Assembly: GCA_910585815.1 (NCBI GenBank)
Contig: CAJUFJ010000010.1
Location: 1-64,000 of the forward strand
Length of the DNA: 64,000 nucleotides
Reading direction: 5' to 3'
Origin: an uncultured Oscillospiraceae bacterium
Lineage (GTDB): Bacteria; Bacillota; Clostridia; Oscillospirales; Oscillospiraceae
Positions 24,633 through 32,646 of the stretch are shown here, piece by piece. The notes beneath the pieces are model-generated. The model saw nothing but the letters and a program-made list of their open reading frames with translations. It was not told the origin of the DNA and ran no database searches. Every line of letters begins with the position of its first letter. Position 1 is the first letter of the stretch. The translations under genes were made by a program, and so were the position numbers.

Positions 24633-25321
24633 CGGTGGACCTTCTCCAGCAGCTCCGGGCCCTGTGCCAGGCCCTGCTGCTGGGCGGTGCCATGGGGGTG
24701 GTCTACGACCTGTTCCGCATCCTGCGGGTGCGGGTAAAGCTCCCCCTGCTGGGCCCGCTGCTGGACCTGCTGTTCTGGCTCACGGCGGTGGCGGCTCTGT
24801 TCGTCTGGTCCCAGGGGGCCTGGGGGGGCCAGGTCCGGCTGTACGGCGCTGTGTTCTGCCTGGTGGGGGGCACGCTGTATTTCTGGGCCATCAGCCCCTG
24901 GCTGCTGCGCCTGGGCTACCTGGGAGCCGATCTCATGGCCGCACTTTTGGGCATTTTGACCTTTCCGCTGGGGGTGGCGGGGGGCATTCTGAAAAAAATC
25001 AGAAAAATTGTAAAAAACATCTTCCTTTCCGGGGCGAAATGGTATAGAATAGGGGCGATAACAGAGCAGCTGGATACCGCAGCCCAGCGCCGCACCCTTC
25101 GGGAGAGAGGAGAGAGGGACTATGACCTTCAAACGGGCCGGATTTTTAACAAAAATCGTCGTTCTGGCACTGCTGATCTACATGGCTCTCTCTCTGGGGG
25201 ATCTGCGGGGGAAGATTCAGGACGTAGAACTCCAGCGGGACGCCCTGGCCCGGCAGGTGACCGACCAGCAGCTGGAAAACCAAAAGCTGGCCGACGCCAT
25301 CGCAAACAGCGGCGACCCTGA
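24629..25321 (+). CDS. yabQ: Sporulation protein YabQ, with anomalous C-terminal run-on
   Basis: A 230-residue frame. Residues 1-130 hold the YabQ membrane domain (about four helices, with GGAMGVVYDLFRILR near the start and a basic KKIRKIVKNI end). YabQ is a membrane protein required for cortex formation. Homologues usually end shortly after the basic KW region. Here the frame continues to 25321, overlapping divIC by 200 bases in another frame. The extra ~70 residues are Arg/Gly/Pro-rich and read like the shadow of divIC, so either the native stop was lost or a frameshift lies near 25035-25110. Confidence 0.8.
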   Translation: MTVDLLQQLRALCQALLLGGAMGVVYDLFRILRVRVKLPLLGPLLDLLFWLTAVAALFVWSQGAWGGQVRLYGAVFCLVGGTLYFWAISPWLLRLGYLGADLMAALLGILTFPLGVAGGILKKIRKIVKNIFLSGAKWYRIGAITEQLDTAAQRRTLRERGERDYDLQTGRIFNKNRRSGTADLHGSLSGGSAGEDSGRRTPAGRPGPAGDRPAAGKPKAGRRHRKQRRP

Positions 25322-25397
25322 GATGCAGGAGCAGGTCGCCCGGGACCGGGGCTATGTGGAGAAGAACGAAACTCTGTTTGTCGATGTGGCCAACTGA
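25122..25397 (+). CDS. divIC: Septum formation initiator (DivIC/FtsB family)
   Basis: A 91-residue bitopic membrane protein: a short basic N-terminus, one membrane helix (FLTKIVVLALLIYMALSLG), then a coiled coil (~30-65, EQRD/QLENQKL heptads) and the short C-terminal domain ending GYVEKNETLFVDV. DivIC joins FtsL and DivIB in the divisome to activate septal wall synthesis. GAGAGGAGAGA precedes the ATG. It lies in the conserved yabP-yabQ-divIC-yabR cluster. Confidence 0.9.
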   Translation: MTFKRAGFLTKIVVLALLIYMALSLGDLRGKIQDVELQRDALARQVTDQQLENQKLADAIANSGDPEMQEQVARDRGYVEKNETLFVDVAN

Positions 25398-25456
25398 GGG
25401 GCCGCGGCGTTCCATGCGTGTGTTGTGAATTTTACAAGGGAGGATTTGGCGCTTCA

Positions 25457-25930
25457 ATGGAGTTAGGTGTAGGGGCCATCGTGGATGGCAAGGTGACAGG
25501 CATTACAAAATTCGGGGCCTTTGTGGCTCTGCCGGAGGGAAAATCCGGGCTGGTCCATATTTCGGAGATTGCCTATTCCTATGTGAATGAGGTGAGCGAC
25601 CATCTGCACGAGGGGCAGGAGGTCAAGGTAAAGATCATCGGCATCGACCAGGCCAAGCGGATCAACCTGTCCATCAAGCAGGTGGAGCCCCCGCCCCAGC
25701 GCGCGCCCCGTCAGGGCGGCGGTCCCCGCCAGGGGGGCGGAGGCGGACGGCCTCCTCGTCAGGGCGGCGGCGCCCAGCGCCCCATGGGCTTCGTCCACCA
25801 GGCCCCCAAGGAGCCCACCGACTTTGAGGACCGCCTGAAGCAGTTCATGCAGTCCTCCGACAGCAAGCTGTCCGAGCTGCGTTATATCGAGAAGAAGGGC
25901 GGAAACCGCCGCGGCGGCGGCCGCCGGTAG
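25457..25930 (+). CDS. yabR: S1 RNA-binding domain protein (YabR-like)
   Basis: A 157-residue protein. Residues 1-72 are an S1 domain (VDGKVTGITKFGAFVAL, GLVHISEIA, VKVKIIGID, RINLSIKQ). An Arg/Gly/Pro-rich low-complexity linker (~75-110) and a C-terminal DFEDRLKQFMQ motif follow, as in YabR and the general stress protein 13 group. It binds RNA or ribosomes; the detailed role is not established. A strong terminator follows. Confidence 0.9.
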   Translation: MELGVGAIVDGKVTGITKFGAFVALPEGKSGLVHISEIAYSYVNEVSDHLHEGQEVKVKIIGIDQAKRINLSIKQVEPPPQRAPRQGGGPRQGGGGGRPPRQGGGAQRPMGFVHQAPKEPTDFEDRLKQFMQSSDSKLSELRYIEKKGGNRRGGGRR

Positions 25931-25946
25931 TCCTGCGCATTTTCCA

Positions 25947-25976
25947 GGGGGCCGTCTGCACAGACGGCCCCCTTTT
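25947..25976 (+). terminator. Rho-independent terminator after yabR
   Basis: Perfect 12-base-pair stem GGGGGCCGTCTG / CAGACGGCCCCC with a 2-base loop as drawn, followed by TTTT, 17 bases beyond the yabR stop. Confidence 0.85.
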
Positions 25977-25983
25977 CATCCCG

Positions 25984-26072
25984 TGCCCCCTCCCTCACAG
26001 GGGGGTGGCTGCTTCACAAGGCTCCCCCCTTGTGGGGGAGCTGTCGAGCGAAGCGAGACTGAGGGGGGCTTC
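25984..26072. repeat. Hairpin mosaic repeat (GGCTCCCCC type)
   Basis: GGCTCCCCCCTTGTGGGGGA followed by GCTGTCGAGCGAAGCGAGAC and TGAGGGGGGCTTC. Same class as the element at 24151. Confidence 0.65.
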
Positions 26073-26080
26073 CATCGCAT

Positions 26081-26107
26081 AAAAAAGACGCCCTCAAAAA
26101 GGGCGTC
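26081..26107 (-). terminator. Orphan minus-strand terminator
   Basis: GACGCCCT/AGGGCGTC stem with a run of six T on the minus strand. No minus-strand gene lies upstream; only the short tRNA-like fragment at 26111-26130 adjoins it. Confidence 0.55.
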
Positions 26108-26110
26108 CAT

Positions 26111-26130
26111 GTGCGGGGAGAGACTCGCAC
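26111..26130 (-). other. Possible tRNA 3'-end fragment
   Basis: On the minus strand, GCGAGTCTCTCCCCGCAC resembles the end of a tRNA: part of a T-loop, the 3' half of a T-stem, and a CCCGCAC acceptor strand, directly followed by a terminator. No 5' half, anticodon arm or D arm can be found upstream. The CCA end reads CATG. It may be a tRNA-gene remnant or an attachment-site scar. Low confidence. Confidence 0.3.
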
Positions 26131-26256
26131 AAAGCATATTGGTCGAGCTGGGACAAGTCTACCATAATTTGCCAGCGCAGTCAATGGGAACCTTTGTCGA
26201 ATATACGCCCGTCCCGAAAATTCAAAACGCTTTTGGAAATACCGGCCGGTACGTTA

Positions 26257-26364
26257 TGTAGGGCAGGGGTTCTACCCCTGCCTATCCCCGAAAGGGGATA
26301 AAATGGGATCGGAATGAGGCAAGGGCGGAAACGAGGTAAGGCAAGGGCAGAGCCCTTGCCCTAC
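26257..26364. repeat. Palindromic repeat, GGGCAGGGGT / GGGCAAGGGC family
   Basis: TGTAGGGCAGGGGTTCTACC, then the ATCCCCGAAAGGGGAT hairpin, a spacer, and GGCAAGGGCAGAGCCCTTGC. Components match those of the tandem array at 30556. Confidence 0.7.
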
Positions 26365-26395
26365 TGACCCCGGCTCGTGGGGGAGGGAAAATGCT

Positions 26396-26899
26396 ATGCC
26401 CACCTGGAGCGGAACAAGAAAAAAGCTGGAAACGGACTACCTTTGTCCCGCCCTGCGGGGGAGGGTGAAGTATTTTGCCACCACCTATAAGAAATGCCCC
26501 GACCATGAGGGCCGGGCGGCCGTCCTGGTGGACGGGGTGGAGGTATTGAAAAGCAGCTATTATGAGTACGCCCCCGCCTTTTGGAAGCTCCAGAGTGAGC
26601 TGCGCCGGTTGAAGGAGGCCGATTGGCGTGAGGCCGCTCCAAAAGCTGGACAGACGGTTTTAGAGGACGGCCTGTTCGACCAGCGGGATTTTTACATGGC
26701 TTTCCAGAAGTTCGACAACCAGAGCATTGAATCCAGCCTGACGGACGAAAATCCCATTGTCCGCGTCTTCGCCCTGCTGGACCGCCGGCTGGGCAAGCGT
26801 CGGCTGGCCGCCCTGGAGGAGACCATGGAACAGGAGCTGGACTGGGTCCGCCCCTTCTATTTCCTGCGCATGGAGGCGGAGGGCCTGACGTTAAAGTGA
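26396..26899 (+). CDS. SF0329-family conserved hypothetical protein
   Basis: A 167-residue soluble protein. The N-terminal pattern WSGTRKKLETDYLCPALRGR followed by TYKKCPDHEGRAAVLVDG is that of the SF0329 group found in many Firmicutes and enterobacteria, whose function is unknown. The C-terminal half contains NPIVRVFALLDRRLGKRRL, also typical of the group. A GGGAGGG site precedes the ATG. Single-gene unit between repeat DNA and an AT-rich gene. Confidence 0.7.
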   Translation: MPTWSGTRKKLETDYLCPALRGRVKYFATTYKKCPDHEGRAAVLVDGVEVLKSSYYEYAPAFWKLQSELRRLKEADWREAAPKAGQTVLEDGLFDQRDFYMAFQKFDNQSIESSLTDENPIVRVFALLDRRLGKRRLAALEETMEQELDWVRPFYFLRMEAEGLTLK

Positions 26900-26970
26900 G
26901 CCAGCATCCTATATCCATTAGAAACAGTCATATTTGCACGAACAAAATCGGGTTTGAACAGGTGCTGTAA

Positions 26971-27414
26971 ATGAAAAAAATACCGGTTATCATTGTTTTA
27001 ACTGCGGCGATTATTTTTTTATCTGTTCTGGCCGCTGCGCCGATTATAAATGATACTGTAGCGAAAAAAACGGCAAATGAGCTTACACATTTCCCCCTCC
27101 CCAGCAACACAGAATTGATTGAGTCGATATATAAAGCGGGAAAATTGGTTGGAAATGGCAACGGCATGCAATATTTTGGAGCAATTCTAATTAAAAGCGA
27201 ACTTTCTTTAGATGAATTAAAAGAATACTATTCAGAATTTGCAGACAGTGAATGGAAGTGTATGGTCGAAAATCAGACGAATACGGATATAGGGATAATT
27301 GAACATGCAAAGTTGGCATTTAAAGCAGATATAGAAGGAAATAATTATTATATTGTCTATTCATGGGGAAATAATAACACTATTTTTCACGAATTAGATA
27401 TAAGGGGTCATTGA
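26971..27414 (+). CDS. Membrane-anchored hypothetical protein, AT-rich
   Basis: A 147-residue protein with one N-terminal membrane helix or signal (MKKIPVIIVLTAAIIFLSVL) and a ~120-residue extracytoplasmic part with mixed alpha/beta pattern (TELIESIYKAGKLVGNGNG, LDELKEYYSEF). I do not recognise a named family. Base composition is far more AT-rich than both neighbours, with AT-ending codons throughout, which suggests recent acquisition. It ends 24 bases before the amidohydrolase gene. Confidence 0.6.
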   Translation: MKKIPVIIVLTAAIIFLSVLAAAPIINDTVAKKTANELTHFPLPSNTELIESIYKAGKLVGNGNGMQYFGAILIKSELSLDELKEYYSEFADSEWKCMVENQTNTDIGIIEHAKLAFKADIEGNNYYIVYSWGNNNTIFHELDIRGH

Positions 27415-27438
27415 TTCCTGTTTGTAAGGAGAACGTTT

Positions 27439-28593
27439 ATGCTGATTGTCAACGGCGCCGTCCACACCATGGACGGACCTGTCATTAAAAACGGCTATGT
27501 GGCCGTCAAGGGGAGCAAAATCGCCCGGGTGGGCCCCATGGAGGACTGCCCCAAGAGCTGGGAGGGGGAGGTTATCGACGCCCAGGGCGGGCACATCTGC
27601 CCCGGCTTTATCGACGCCCACTGCCACCTGGGCATGTTTGGCGACGCCCTGGGCTTTGAGAGCGACGACGGCAACGAGGAGACCGACCCCTGCACCCCCC
27701 ACCTCCGGGCCATCGACGGGGTGAACCCCCTGGACCGGTGCTTTTCCGAGGCCCGGGCGGCGGGGGTGACCACCGTCCTCACCGGTCCCGGCTCCGCCAA
27801 CCCGGTGTCCGGCCAGTTTGCCGCCCTGAAGACCGACGGCCGCTGGGTGGACGCCATGGTGGTCCGGGCCCCTGCCGCCATGAAGCTGGCCCTGGGGGAG
27901 AACCCCAAGCAGGTCTACCACGACCGGGACGAGACCCCGGTGACCCGCATGGCCACCGCCGCCATCATCCGGGAGAACCTGCGCAAGGCGGTGGAGTACG
28001 GCGAAAAAATGGATCGGGCCGCCCGGGACGAGGACGCCGACCCGCCCGACTACGACGCCAAACTGGAGGCCCTCCTCCCGGTGGTCCGGGGGGAGCTGCC
28101 TGTCCACATCCACGCCCACCGGGCGGACGACATCGCCACCGGCGTGCGCATCGCCAGGGAGTTCGGGCTGCGCTGTGTGATTGTCCACGGCACCGAGGGC
28201 CATCTGATCCCGGACCTGCTGGCCCGGGAAAAAATTCCGGTGATCACCGGCCCCGCCCTGGGGGACCGGTCCAAGCCCGAGCTGGCCAACATGACCCTGG
28301 AAAACCCGGCCCTGCTCCGGCGGGCGGGGGTGGAGGTGGCCATCTGCACCGACCACCCGGAGGTGCCCGTCCAGTACCTGCCCCTGTGCGCCGCCCTGGC
28401 GGTGAAGGGCGGGCTGGACCCGGAGGAGGCCCTGGCCGCCATCACCGTCACCGCCGCCGGCATCGCCGGGCTGGGGGACGTTCTGGGCACGCTGGCCCCC
28501 GGCAGGGAGGCGGATGTGGTGGTCACCAGCGGCCACCCCCTGGAGCTGCTGGGCGAGGTGCGGGCCGTCTTGATAGGGGGCCGAAGAATTTAG
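27439..28593 (+). CDS. Amidohydrolase family protein (imidazolonepropionase-like)
   Basis: A 384-residue TIM-barrel metal hydrolase. It has the opening LIVNGAVHTMDG, the metal-binding GFIDAHCH, the His pair PVHIHAHRADD at mid-protein, VHGTEGH, and the metal-proximal Asp in CTDHPEV. The closing ADVVV motif belongs to the composite beta-sandwich. Such enzymes hydrolyse cyclic amides or related C-N bonds; the substrate is unknown. GTAAGGAG precedes the ATG. Confidence 0.88.
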   Translation: MLIVNGAVHTMDGPVIKNGYVAVKGSKIARVGPMEDCPKSWEGEVIDAQGGHICPGFIDAHCHLGMFGDALGFESDDGNEETDPCTPHLRAIDGVNPLDRCFSEARAAGVTTVLTGPGSANPVSGQFAALKTDGRWVDAMVVRAPAAMKLALGENPKQVYHDRDETPVTRMATAAIIRENLRKAVEYGEKMDRAARDEDADPPDYDAKLEALLPVVRGELPVHIHAHRADDIATGVRIAREFGLRCVIVHGTEGHLIPDLLAREKIPVITGPALGDRSKPELANMTLENPALLRRAGVEVAICTDHPEVPVQYLPLCAALAVKGGLDPEEALAAITVTAAGIAGLGDVLGTLAPGREADVVVTSGHPLELLGEVRAVLIGGRRI

Positions 28594-28613
28594 AAAATAT
28601 TAACAAAAACCAG

Positions 28614-28641
28614 TGGACTTTCCGGCGGTTTGTGGTATAAT
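28614..28641 (+). promoter_or_regulatory. Promoter of hpf
   Basis: TGGACT, a 16-base spacer and a perfect TATAAT, about 70 bases before the hpf ATG. Confidence 0.55.
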
Positions 28642-28709
28642 AAGGATAACCGAAGGGGGACCCCCTCCTCCGGCCTATACCAGCCCTCTGGGCGAAAGGA
28701 GCGACGGAT

Positions 28710-29261
28710 ATGAAATTCGTATTTACGGACAAAAAGGTGAACCTGCCCGATTCCGTACACAAGTACGCCGAGAAAAAGGTGGGCAAGCTGGACCGTTTCT
28801 TTAAGGAGGATGCCACCGCCGCCATCACATTCAGCGTGGAGAAGGAGCGGAACAACAAGGTGGAAATCACCATCCGCTCCAGCGGCACCGTATTCCGGGT
28901 GTCGGAGAGCACGTCGGATATGCACGCCTCCATCGACGCCGCTGTAACCACTCTGGAGCGGCAGATTCGCAAGAACAAGACCCGCCTGGAGAAGCGGCTG
29001 CGCCAGGGGGCCTTTGAGCGGGCGCTGGATGTGAGCGAGGTGTCTACCTTTGCCCCCGATGAGCCGGAGGAGGGCGAGTACCGCATTGTGCGCAGCAAGA
29101 CCTTCCCCCTGAAGCCCATGACCCGGGATGAGGCCATTTTGCAGATGAATCTGGTGGGACATGGCTTCTTTGCCTTTCGGGATGAGGAGGCCGGCGGGGC
29201 CTTCGCTGTGGTGTACCGCCGCAATGATGGGGACTACGGTCTGATCGAGGACGAACAGTAA
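28710..29261 (+). CDS. hpf: Ribosome hibernation promoting factor, long form
   Basis: A 183-residue protein. Residues 1-100 form the RaiA/HPF domain (beta-alpha fold with YAEKKVGKLDRFF and a basic helix RKNKTRLEKRLR) that binds the 30S decoding site. Residues ~125-183 form the C-terminal dimerisation domain (SKTFPLKPMTRDEAILQMNL, HGFFAFRDE). Long HPF pairs ribosomes into inactive 100S particles in stationary phase. GAAAGGAG precedes the ATG. Confidence 0.95.
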   Translation: MKFVFTDKKVNLPDSVHKYAEKKVGKLDRFFKEDATAAITFSVEKERNNKVEITIRSSGTVFRVSESTSDMHASIDAAVTTLERQIRKNKTRLEKRLRQGAFERALDVSEVSTFAPDEPEEGEYRIVRSKTFPLKPMTRDEAILQMNLVGHGFFAFRDEEAGGAFAVVYRRNDGDYGLIEDEQ

Positions 29262-29520
29262 GACGGTGAAACTGTCCGCCGGTGGCGGACGTAGAATACC
29301 AGATGTAATTTCGAAGCGAAATAATACACCATAAAACGGGCCCAAACAGACCCTTTAAGGGCCGTTAAGGTGCCAAAACGGGACTTTATAGTACCTGTCC
29401 GTCTGGTGCGGACAGAAAAACGGGCCGGAGGGCCTGCATTGAAAACTTTTGTGCAATTTGACAAGTGCGCCGCAGCGCGGCGCACTTGTCTGTAATGGAG
29501 ACGAGAGGAGGAACACCGCT
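29262..29520 (+). other. Gene-free leader before birA with strong hairpins
   Basis: 259 bases without a convincing open frame. It contains GTCCGCC/GGCGGAC, GTCCGTC..GCGGAC and a 14-base-pair perfect hairpin (29460-29490, GACAAGTGCGCCGC and complement) that is not followed by a T-run. A structured 5' leader for birA is possible, but I match it to no known riboswitch class. Confidence 0.4.
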
Positions 29521-30513
29521 GTGAGCCGTGAAAGAGTGTTGGCCCTGCTGCGGGAGCGGCAGGGGGCCTATCTGTCCGGGGAGGCCATGAGCCGCACCCT
29601 GGGCATCAGCCGGGCCGGGGTGTGGAAGGCCATCGAGGGCCTGCGGCAGGAGGGGTACACCATCGCCTCCGCCCCCAACCGGGGTTACTGTCTGGAGGAC
29701 GCCCCTGACCGCCTGCGGGTGGGGGAGCTGTTCGGGCTGCTGTCCGACGCGAAAATCGGCTCGCAGCTGCTGTGTCTGGATGTGATCGACTCCACCAACA
29801 CCGAGTGCAAGCGCCGGGCCATGGACGGCGCCCCCGAGGGGCTGGTGGTGACGGCGGAGGAGCAGACCGGCGGCAGGGGCCGCCGGGGGCGGTCCTTCCA
29901 GTCCCCCAGGGGGACGGGGCTGTATCTGTCCGCCCTGTTCCGCCCGGAGCTGGAGCCGGCCCGGGTGAGCGACTTCACCGCCTGGGTGGCAGTGGCGGTG
30001 TGCGACGGCATCGAGGCCTGCTGCGGGGTCCGGCCCCAGATCAAGTGGACCAACGATATCGTGCTGGAGGGGAAAAAGCTGGTGGGCATCCTCACCGAGC
30101 TGGGGCTGGAGAGCGAGACCAACACCCTGGACTATATGGTGACAGGCATCGGGGTGAATGTGAACCAGAGCCCGGAGGATTTTTCCCCGGAAATCCGGGA
30201 TATGGCCACCTCCCTGTCCCAGATTCTGGGCCGCCCGGTGCGCCGGGCGGAGCTGGCCGCCCAGATTGTGCTGGCCCTGGACCGGATGTACGCCGGCTAC
30301 CCCGAGGACCGGGCGGAGTATCTGGCCAAATATCGGGCCGACTGCATCACCACCGGACACCAGGTCCAGCTGATTACCCCCACCGCCCGCCGGCAGGCCT
30401 TCGCCCTGGAGATTGACGACGACTTTAACCTGGTGGTGGAGCTGTACAACGGGAAGCGGGAGACCGTCTCCGCCGGGGAGGTGTCCGTGCGGGGGATGTA
30501 TGGGTATGTGTGA
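29521..30513 (+). CDS. birA: Bifunctional biotin-protein ligase / biotin repressor BirA
   Basis: A 330-residue protein. An N-terminal helix-turn-helix (LSGEAMSRTLGISRAGVWKAIEGL) is followed by the ligase domain with GRGRRGRSFQSP (biotinyl-AMP loop), KWTNDI and GIGVNVN, and a C-terminal SH3-like domain. It joins biotin to carrier proteins and, through the HTH, represses biotin genes. The GTG at 29521 is chosen because GAGAGGAGG lies 8 bases upstream. Confidence 0.95.
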   Translation: MSRERVLALLRERQGAYLSGEAMSRTLGISRAGVWKAIEGLRQEGYTIASAPNRGYCLEDAPDRLRVGELFGLLSDAKIGSQLLCLDVIDSTNTECKRRAMDGAPEGLVVTAEEQTGGRGRRGRSFQSPRGTGLYLSALFRPELEPARVSDFTAWVAVAVCDGIEACCGVRPQIKWTNDIVLEGKKLVGILTELGLESETNTLDYMVTGIGVNVNQSPEDFSPEIRDMATSLSQILGRPVRRAELAAQIVLALDRMYAGYPEDRAEYLAKYRADCITTGHQVQLITPTARRQAFALEIDDDFNLVVELYNGKRETVSAGEVSVRGMYGYV

Positions 30514-30555
30514 TGGAAGGGGGGCCGGTTTTGCCGGTTCCGTTTTATCCCGGTT

Positions 30556-31067
30556 CTGTTTTATCCCCGAAGGGGATAGGCAGGGGTAGAACCCTTGCCC
30601 TACAGGACGAACCCTTATGTAGGGGCGGCCTGTGGCCGCCCGAAATCAACCGGCACAAATCGAATAAAAGCGGGCGGCCACAGGCCGCCCCTACAAATCG
30701 TGTCAATTCGCCGGATTGTGATAAAATATGCGGTCGGACATTCTTACATACGTTGTGACCTTCGGTTTTGGCCTTGCTATCCCGGGTCTGTTTTATCCCC
30801 TTCGGGGATAGGCAAGGGTAGAACCCTTGCCCTACAGGACGAACCCTTATGTAGGGGCGGCCTGTGGCCGCCCGAAATCAACCGGCACAAATCGAATAAA
30901 AGCGGGCGGCCACAGGCCGCCCCTACAAATCGTGTCAATCCGCCGAATTGTGATAAAATATGCGGTCGGACATTCTTACATACGTTATGGCCTTCGGTTT
31001 TGGCCCTGCTATCCCGAGTCTGTTTTATCCCCGAAGGGGATAGGCAAGGGTAGAACCCTTGCCCTAC
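30556..31067. repeat. 232-base tandem repeat array, two full units plus a partial third
   Basis: Units start at 30556, 30788 and 31020 (CTGTTTTATCCCC) with a period of exactly 232 bases and only a few differences. Each unit contains the ATCCCC..GGGGAT hairpin, GGGTAGAACCCTTGCCCTAC, and a long inverted repeat TGTAGGGGCGGCCTGTGGCC ... GGCCACAGGCCGCCCCTACA. Open frames across this region are products of the repeat and are not annotated. Confidence 0.9.
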
Positions 31068-31347
31068 GGGCGGTTGTGGCAGAGGTAAGCATCGTTCCAC
31101 GCAGGGAGGATGACGGGTGAGGGTGTGGTGAGATTATCGCCTCGTATCGAAAGAACTGCTTGCCCGCCCCGCCCCCTCATCCGCCCCAGTGTGCGCACTG
31201 GGGCACCTTCCCCCCGGAGGGTGGAAGGCTTTTCCCTGCGGGGGACGGATGGGGTTTGACCGATTATCCGGGAAAATCGACCACTTATCTCCAATGACTT
31301 GCCCCCTTTCCTCCGGTTCGCTATACTGGAGGAAAGGGGGCGGTGTT
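31068..31347. other. Gene-free stretch between repeat array and membrane protein gene
   Basis: Contains a GGGTGCGG..CCGCACC-poor, unstructured spacer, a CCAGTGTGCGCACTGGGGCA hairpin at about 31181-31203 and a CCCCCTTTCCTCC/GGAGGAAAGGGGG inverted repeat just before the next gene. No gene is supported. Confidence 0.4.
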
Positions 31348-31671
31348 TTGGAGAAAATCTGGAAGAATGGGCGGTTTTGGGGATGCGTCCTGCTGTTTGC
31401 GGGGCTGTTTGGACTGGCGCTGTACTTTGAGCACATTGACCGCTATCATCCGTTTCCGTATATTATGGTGTTTCATGCCCTGACCCTCGTTTCATGGGTG
31501 TGGGGGCTGTACCACCGCCGGAAGCCGGGGGACAGGCGCGCCTGGGGGTGCTGGGTCCTTTTAAGCGCCCTGCCGCAGACGCTGATGTGCATGGTGAGTT
31601 TTGTGGCCTGGGGGCTGCTGGGGATGTCCCTGATTATGGGGGTCGCCGCCATCATATGCAGAGAAAAATAG
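31348..31671 (+). CDS. Small three-helix membrane protein
   Basis: A 107-residue protein with three or four hydrophobic segments (GCVLLFAGLFGLALYF, YIMVFHALTLVSWVWGLY, VAWGLLGMSLIMGVAAII) joined by short basic loops. I prefer the TTG at 31348 because GGAAAGGGGG precedes it; upstream in-frame ATGs would extend the chain into repeat-like DNA. No family recognised. It converges on the lipase gene. Confidence 0.5.
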   Translation: MEKIWKNGRFWGCVLLFAGLFGLALYFEHIDRYHPFPYIMVFHALTLVSWVWGLYHRRKPGDRRAWGCWVLLSALPQTLMCMVSFVAWGLLGMSLIMGVAAIICREK

Positions 31672-31700
31672 GGCAGGCCCGCCGTTGGCGGGCCTGGCTT

Positions 31701-32627
31701 TTATGTCAGCTTGGATTCGATCCAGGTCAGCAGGTCCTGGAAAACCTCCTGGCGGTTGGTCTCGTTGAACATCTCGTGGCGGCCGCCGGGGTAGAGCTTT
31801 ACGGTGACGTCACTGCACCCCGCGGCGCGGAACATCCCTGCCACCTTCCGCACCCCCCGGCCCATTGCGCCCACCGGGTCCTGGTCACCGGAGAAGAAAT
31901 AGACCGGGGTGTCCTTTGCCATTTTGGCCAGATTGCTCCGGTCCGCGATGAATTGCAGGCCGCCCATCATGTCCCGGAACATGGCCGCCGTGATCAGAAA
32001 GCCGCACAGTGGGTCAGCCAGGTAGGCGTCCACCGCCGCCTCGTCCCGGCTGAGCCAGTCGGAGGTGGTGCGGTTGGGCTTGAAGGCCCGGTTGTAGCTG
32101 CCAAAGGGCAGGTCGTTTAACCGCTTGCTCACATGGTCGGGGCCCCGGAGCTTGCAGAGAGCTTCGGCCAGGGCCTTGCCGGAGGCCACAGCGGCGGCGG
32201 ACTCCTGGCCTGTGCCCGACAGGATGGCGGCGTCCACCGTGCCCGGCCAGCGGATCAGATAGGTGCGGGTGAGGAAGGAGCCCATGGAGTGGCCCAGGAT
32301 CACATAGGGCAGGGCGGGGTGTTTTTCCCCCTCCAGCTCCCGCAGGCGGTGGACGTCCCGGGCCACCAGGTCCCAGCCGTTTTGGGGGCCGAAATAGCCG
32401 AACTTGCCCCCGGCGGTGAGTCCGTGGCCGAGATGGTCCTCGCCGCACACCACGTAGCCGTGGGCGGCCAGGAAGCGGGCCGCCTGGTCGTAGCGGCCGA
32501 TGTGCTCCGCTACGCCGTGGACAAGCTGCACCACCCCACGGGGGGCGCCCTCGGGCACCCACTCCCGGGCGTGGACGGCGTGGATGCCGTCGGAGGAGGG
32601 ATAGGAAAGGTCGAAGGTCTGGATCAT
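31701..32627 (-). CDS. Alpha/beta hydrolase, monoacylglycerol lipase / lysophospholipase type
   Basis: A 308-residue serine hydrolase. It shows the oxyanion-region LVHGVAEHIGRYD, the DHLGHG motif, the nucleophile elbow LGHSMGS at about residue 112, the acid in GDQDPV and the histidine in GGRHEMFNE. This set is typical of the Serine aminopeptidase S33 / monoacylglycerol lipase family, which cleaves acylglycerols or lysophospholipids. No signal peptide, so it acts in the cytoplasm. Single-gene unit. Confidence 0.92.
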   Translation of the reverse strand: MIQTFDLSYPSSDGIHAVHAREWVPEGAPRGVVQLVHGVAEHIGRYDQAARFLAAHGYVVCGEDHLGHGLTAGGKFGYFGPQNGWDLVARDVHRLRELEGEKHPALPYVILGHSMGSFLTRTYLIRWPGTVDAAILSGTGQESAAAVASGKALAEALCKLRGPDHVSKRLNDLPFGSYNRAFKPNRTTSDWLSRDEAAVDAYLADPLCGFLITAAMFRDMMGGLQFIADRSNLAKMAKDTPVYFFSGDQDPVGAMGRGVRKVAGMFRAAGCSDVTVKLYPGGRHEMFNETNRQEVFQDLLTWIESKLT

Positions 32628-32646
32628 AGCGCACCTCGTTTTCTTC

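Noticed and set aside
30556..31067. Possible CRISPR array
   Set aside because: Period 232 with nearly identical whole units, no short repeats with unique spacers, and no cas genes nearby.
30595..31120. Open frames of about 100-150 codons with sequences such as VGAACGRPKSTGTN
   Set aside because: They are translations of the 232-base palindromic repeat and recur with it; no ribosome-binding site or domain, and the frames appear in both strands.
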